Assembly (NCBI GenBank): GCA_937894565.1
Contig: CALBHK010000316.1
Location: forward strand, 1-8,401
DNA length: 8,401 nt
Direction of reading: 5' to 3'
From: an uncultured Chlamydiae bacterium
Lineage (GTDB): Bacteria > Chlamydiota > Chlamydiia > Chlamydiales > CALBHK01
A program made the position numbers and the translations under genes. Of this stretch, positions 6,456-8,401 are shown one piece after another; within the stretch, counting starts at the first letter, position 1; every line of letters starts with the position of its first letter. The notes beneath the pieces were generated by a model, which was not told the DNA's origin, searched no databases, and saw nothing but the letters and a program-made list of their open reading frames with translations.

Positions 6456-7169
6456 TTAGATTTTATTAATTATTTTTTTTGCTACCACATGATAAACATG
6501 CCAATGCTTCATTGTTCCATTCGCACAAGGTAAAAGACCATTCTCAATCTGTAAATATTCTATTTGAAATCTGGGTTCAAATAACTTTATTACTTCTTCA
6601 TAAGTATGGATAGTTAAATCAGGATTATTAGCCCATTCGTCCTCTTGCCCAAAGAATTGACCACAAAATCGTCCTCCATCAGCTATGCTATCGACAATAG
6701 TTTCCCAACATTGATTAAAATCATTAGGATTACAAAACGGCAAGCTGAAACTTGCATTAACCAAATCTAATTCTGGGGGTAGTGTCATCTTAGAAAAAGA
6801 TGTCACCTGCACTTCAAGATTGGGTAATTGATTCGCATCCACTCGGTTTAAAATAATATCAATAGATAGTTGTTCTGCATCCAATGACAATACTTGCCAG
6901 CCTGATTTTAATAAAAATAATGTGTCTCTTCCTGTGCCAGCTCCTAGATCTGCTGCTTTACCCATCGTGACATTTTCTATTTTGAAGTACTTATGTGCTA
7001 ATAATAATGTTCTATGGGGGTCTGTGATATCTAGAGTGTTTTGATAATAGTTTTTCCAACCACTCGATTCGTTTTCTTCAATCAAAACCGAATATTTTGA
7101 ATTAAAACTGTTTGCTGAGATTTGAGCGCAGAAAGTGAATAGAATAACCCCAAAAAGATATTTTTTCAT
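6456..7169 (-). CDS. Class I SAM-dependent methyltransferase with Sec signal peptide
   Basis: The 237-residue product joins a textbook signal peptide (residues 1-19, Lys-Lys then a hydrophobic core, cleavage likely after QISA) to a Rossmann-type methyltransferase domain. SAM-binding motif I, DLGAGTGRD, is at 74-82 and is followed by the acidic Asp97 at the end of strand 2. A motif IV-like stretch (DLVNASFSLPF) is at 135-145 and DGGRFCGQFFGQEDEW at 164-179. The pattern recalls TehB-like and other small-molecule methyltransferases; the substrate is unknown. Such enzymes are normally cytoplasmic because SAM is, so export suggests action inside a host cell, which is inference. The ATG at 7169 is chosen because it gives a normal signal peptide and has GGAG ten bases upstream. 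An in-frame ATG at 7193 would add eight residues (MKKWSISA). The cysteine at residue 14 is not in a proper lipobox. Confidence 0.75.
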   Translation of the reverse strand: MKKYLFGVILFTFCAQISANSFNSKYSVLIEENESSGWKNYYQNTLDITDPHRTLLLAHKYFKIENVTMGKAADLGAGTGRDTLFLLKSGWQVLSLDAEQLSIDIILNRVDANQLPNLEVQVTSFSKMTLPPELDLVNASFSLPFCNPNDFNQCWETIVDSIADGGRFCGQFFGQEDEWANNPDLTIHTYEEVIKLFEPRFQIEYLQIENGLLPCANGTMKHWHVYHVVAKKIINKI

Positions 7170-7344
7170 AGCTGATATACTCCACTTTTTCATAAATTAG
7201 ATCACTCTTCTGAATCAAAAGAGGATGTATCTGTTTCAGAGTCATTTAAGTTCTCTTTCTGATTCAAATTTTCTATTTTCCTTTGCTTTTTCAGAGTAAA
7301 GATAGCAAGAACTCATTTACGATGTCTATACAGAAGATGATTAT
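7170..7344. other. Spacer between the methyltransferase gene and the terminator, no gene seen
   Basis: I find no supported gene, RNA or clear promoter here. A minus-strand frame from 7312 to 7202 encodes a short hydrophobic segment followed by a basic then acidic tail, but it begins right after a stop and lacks a start codon. It may be decayed coding sequence. The promoter of the methyltransferase gene must lie in this stretch but I cannot place it. Confidence 0.4.
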
Positions 7345-7374
7345 TCTAAAACAGCCGGGGCAAGAGGCCCCGGC
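7345..7374 (-). terminator. Intrinsic terminator of the charged-repeat gene (copy B of the repeat)
   Basis: GCCGGGGC (7354-7361) and GCCCCGGC (7367-7374) form a perfect eight-pair G+C stem with a five-base loop. Read on the minus strand it starts 25 bases after the stop at 7399 and is followed by TGTTTTAG, a short T tract. This is the form of a rho-independent terminator. Its 3' half and flank recur at 6240-6265. Confidence 0.8.
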
Positions 7375-7398
7375 GAAATTTATACCGTTCGATATAGC

Positions 7399-8400
7399 TC
7401 AGTTATCAAGTTTGATAAGCAGCTGTGTTTCAGTTGTACGGCTGGAAGTGTGAATTAATAGAGTGGATTCTTCTTTTGTAAAATTGTAAAGGCCCGATTC
7501 CATAATCGGCCAATCTTGATCTATAAATTTCCATGCAATGCGTTGTGATTGCGGATCAATTCCACCCTGAATTTCCAGTGTTGTATTGTTTTCAACATCA
7601 AAATAGGCGCCGGATACTGCCCCTAGTTTGCTGATAGCAAGGGATATATAGCTTTTTGGAGTATCTGAGGCATCATTGTCTGAGGCGAATGTAAACATTC
7701 CTAAAGGCATCCAATCGGACTGCTCTTTGGAAATAGGATAGCGTCCGTTTGCAATCCTTGCAGCCTCTTCGATAAATATTTCTTTTGAATCTACAGGTGT
7801 GAGATAAGAAAAGTTTTCAGTGCTGCTATAGTAAACATCACCATCTGTTTCATAGAAATAATAAACCGGCTGACTCCATTGCCAAGGAAGCCAAACGACA
7901 ATGCGTGGCCAAGTTGTCCCTGAGTACCATTGGAAATTGTTATCAAAATTCCAGTCATGGTGTCTTTTTCGGAAACGATCCCAAAAATGATCATCAAAGA
8001 TATGGTCGCGTGTTCTGTAATTAGAAAAGTTTTTACGCCATACTTTGCTCTTCGACTGCCATCGAATCTCTTTTTCTTTAAATCGTTCTTTGGAAATGCG
8101 CTCTCTTCTATCATCTTTTTGGTCTTTGCCCCGATCTCTAAATCCATCCGGCAAGGTCTTTACTGCATCCCTTTTCTCTGATTTCCAATCTCGTTTTTGA
8201 TCGCTTGATTCTTTCTTGCGCTCGATCTCTTTTTTTTGGTCTCGATCCTGATCACGCTCTTTGGATCTTCGCTCTTGGATTTCTTTAATTTTTTTCTCGG
8301 TTTCTAAATTTCGGTTCATTTGATTGGCGGAATCTCTCTTTTGCTCGATATCTCTTTTTTGGTTTTGATCCTGATCACGCTCTTTGGATCTTCGCTCTTG
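7399..8400 (-). CDS. Charged-repeat protein with conserved C-terminal domain, N-terminus beyond right edge
   Basis: The minus-strand frame is open from the right edge (first full codon at 8400) to TGA at 7399-7401, giving 333 visible residues. An ATG at 8319 is internal, because the upstream codons continue the same repeat, so the true start and any signal peptide lie outside. The first 115 or so residues are almost wholly Lys, Arg, Glu, Asp and Gln, including a 41-residue-spaced repeat of QERRSKERDQD. A Trp/Phe/His-rich linker follows (HFWDRFRKRHHDWNFDNNF, then WPRIVVWLPWQW). Last comes a compact domain beginning near WMPLGMF, with LAISKLGAVSGAYFD, QRIAWKF and ESGLYNFTKEESTLLIH. That final pattern matches my memory of the C-terminal domain of PVC-group proteins labelled 'mu-protocadherin-like', a name that says nothing about function. 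The role is unknown; surface or envelope location is a guess. Confidence 0.7.
   Translation of the reverse strand, partial: QERRSKERDQDQNQKRDIEQKRDSANQMNRNLETEKKIKEIQERRSKERDQDRDQKKEIERKKESSDQKRDWKSEKRDAVKTLPDGFRDRGKDQKDDRRERISKERFKEKEIRWQSKSKVWRKNFSNYRTRDHIFDDHFWDRFRKRHHDWNFDNNFQWYSGTTWPRIVVWLPWQWSQPVYYFYETDGDVYYSSTENFSYLTPVDSKEIFIEEAARIANGRYPISKEQSDWMPLGMFTFASDNDASDTPKSYISLAISKLGAVSGAYFDVENNTTLEIQGGIDPQSQRIAWKFIDQDWPIMESGLYNFTKEESTLLIHTSSRTTETQLLIKLDN
8221..8400 (-). repeat. Coding repeat of 123-bp period, two visible copies
   Basis: Bases 8244-8277 are identical to 8367-8400 over 34 bases, and similarity continues to 8221 and 8344 with a few changes. The offset of 123 bases is 41 codons, so copy number changes would keep the frame. 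The second copy touches the window edge, so the total number is unknown. Confidence 0.85.
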
Positions 8401-8401
8401 C

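Noticed and set aside
6456..7169. The methyltransferase as a lipoprotein
   Set aside because: The cysteine at residue 14 follows Phe-Thr-Phe and lacks the small residue required just before a lipobox cysteine.
7202..7312. Short minus-strand frame with a hydrophobic start, basic stretch and acidic serine-rich tail
   Set aside because: It begins immediately after a stop and has no usable start codon; at most it is a decayed gene end.
7277..7316. Minus-strand ATG frame of 24 codons in the same spacer
   Set aside because: Very short, no ribosome site, no recognisable sequence.

Overview
The window looks like accessory or flexible chromosome from a host-associated bacterium, most likely an amoeba-infecting member of the Chlamydiae (PVC group). 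Three observations point there, and all rest on recall of families rather than a search. An F-box-like protein is cut by the left edge. A cysteine-containing, secreted beta-barrel protein is present. At the right edge is a charged protein whose C-terminal domain resembles one I remember from PVC proteins named 'mu-protocadherin-like'. Other amoeba symbionts such as Legionella also carry F-box proteins, so the assignment is moderate only.

Layout. 1-460 (minus) is the N-terminal 153 residues of an F-box-like protein, with a plausible promoter upstream. 461-974 has no convincing gene; it holds two nested palindromic elements, the inner one (646-806) inserted in the outer one at a TA dinucleotide. 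975-4373 (plus) is a tight three-gene cluster: a PLP-dependent D-cysteine desulfhydrase/ACC deaminase-family enzyme, a secreted GMC-family flavin oxidoreductase interrupted by a frameshift at a run of six Gs, and a small outer-membrane beta-barrel. Adjacent genes share ATGA stop/start overlaps, so they are probably co-transcribed and translationally coupled. 4461-6195 (plus) holds two alpha/beta hydrolases 46 bases apart. 6196-6455 is a repeat-rich spacer with hairpins sharing a conserved GACAC tail. 6456-7169 (minus) is a class I methyltransferase with a Sec signal peptide. 7399-8400 (minus) is the charged, repeat-containing protein running off the right edge, followed by a strong intrinsic terminator.

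Functionally, nothing forms a recognisable named pathway. The common thread is export and host contact: an F-box domain, a secreted oxidoreductase, a beta-barrel, and a methyltransferase with a signal peptide. The clearest points for follow-up are the F-box N-terminus (left open by the window edge), the broken or recoded GMC gene, the nested MITE-like elements, and the covarying hairpin repeats. I did not find strong evidence for a wholly new multi-gene system.
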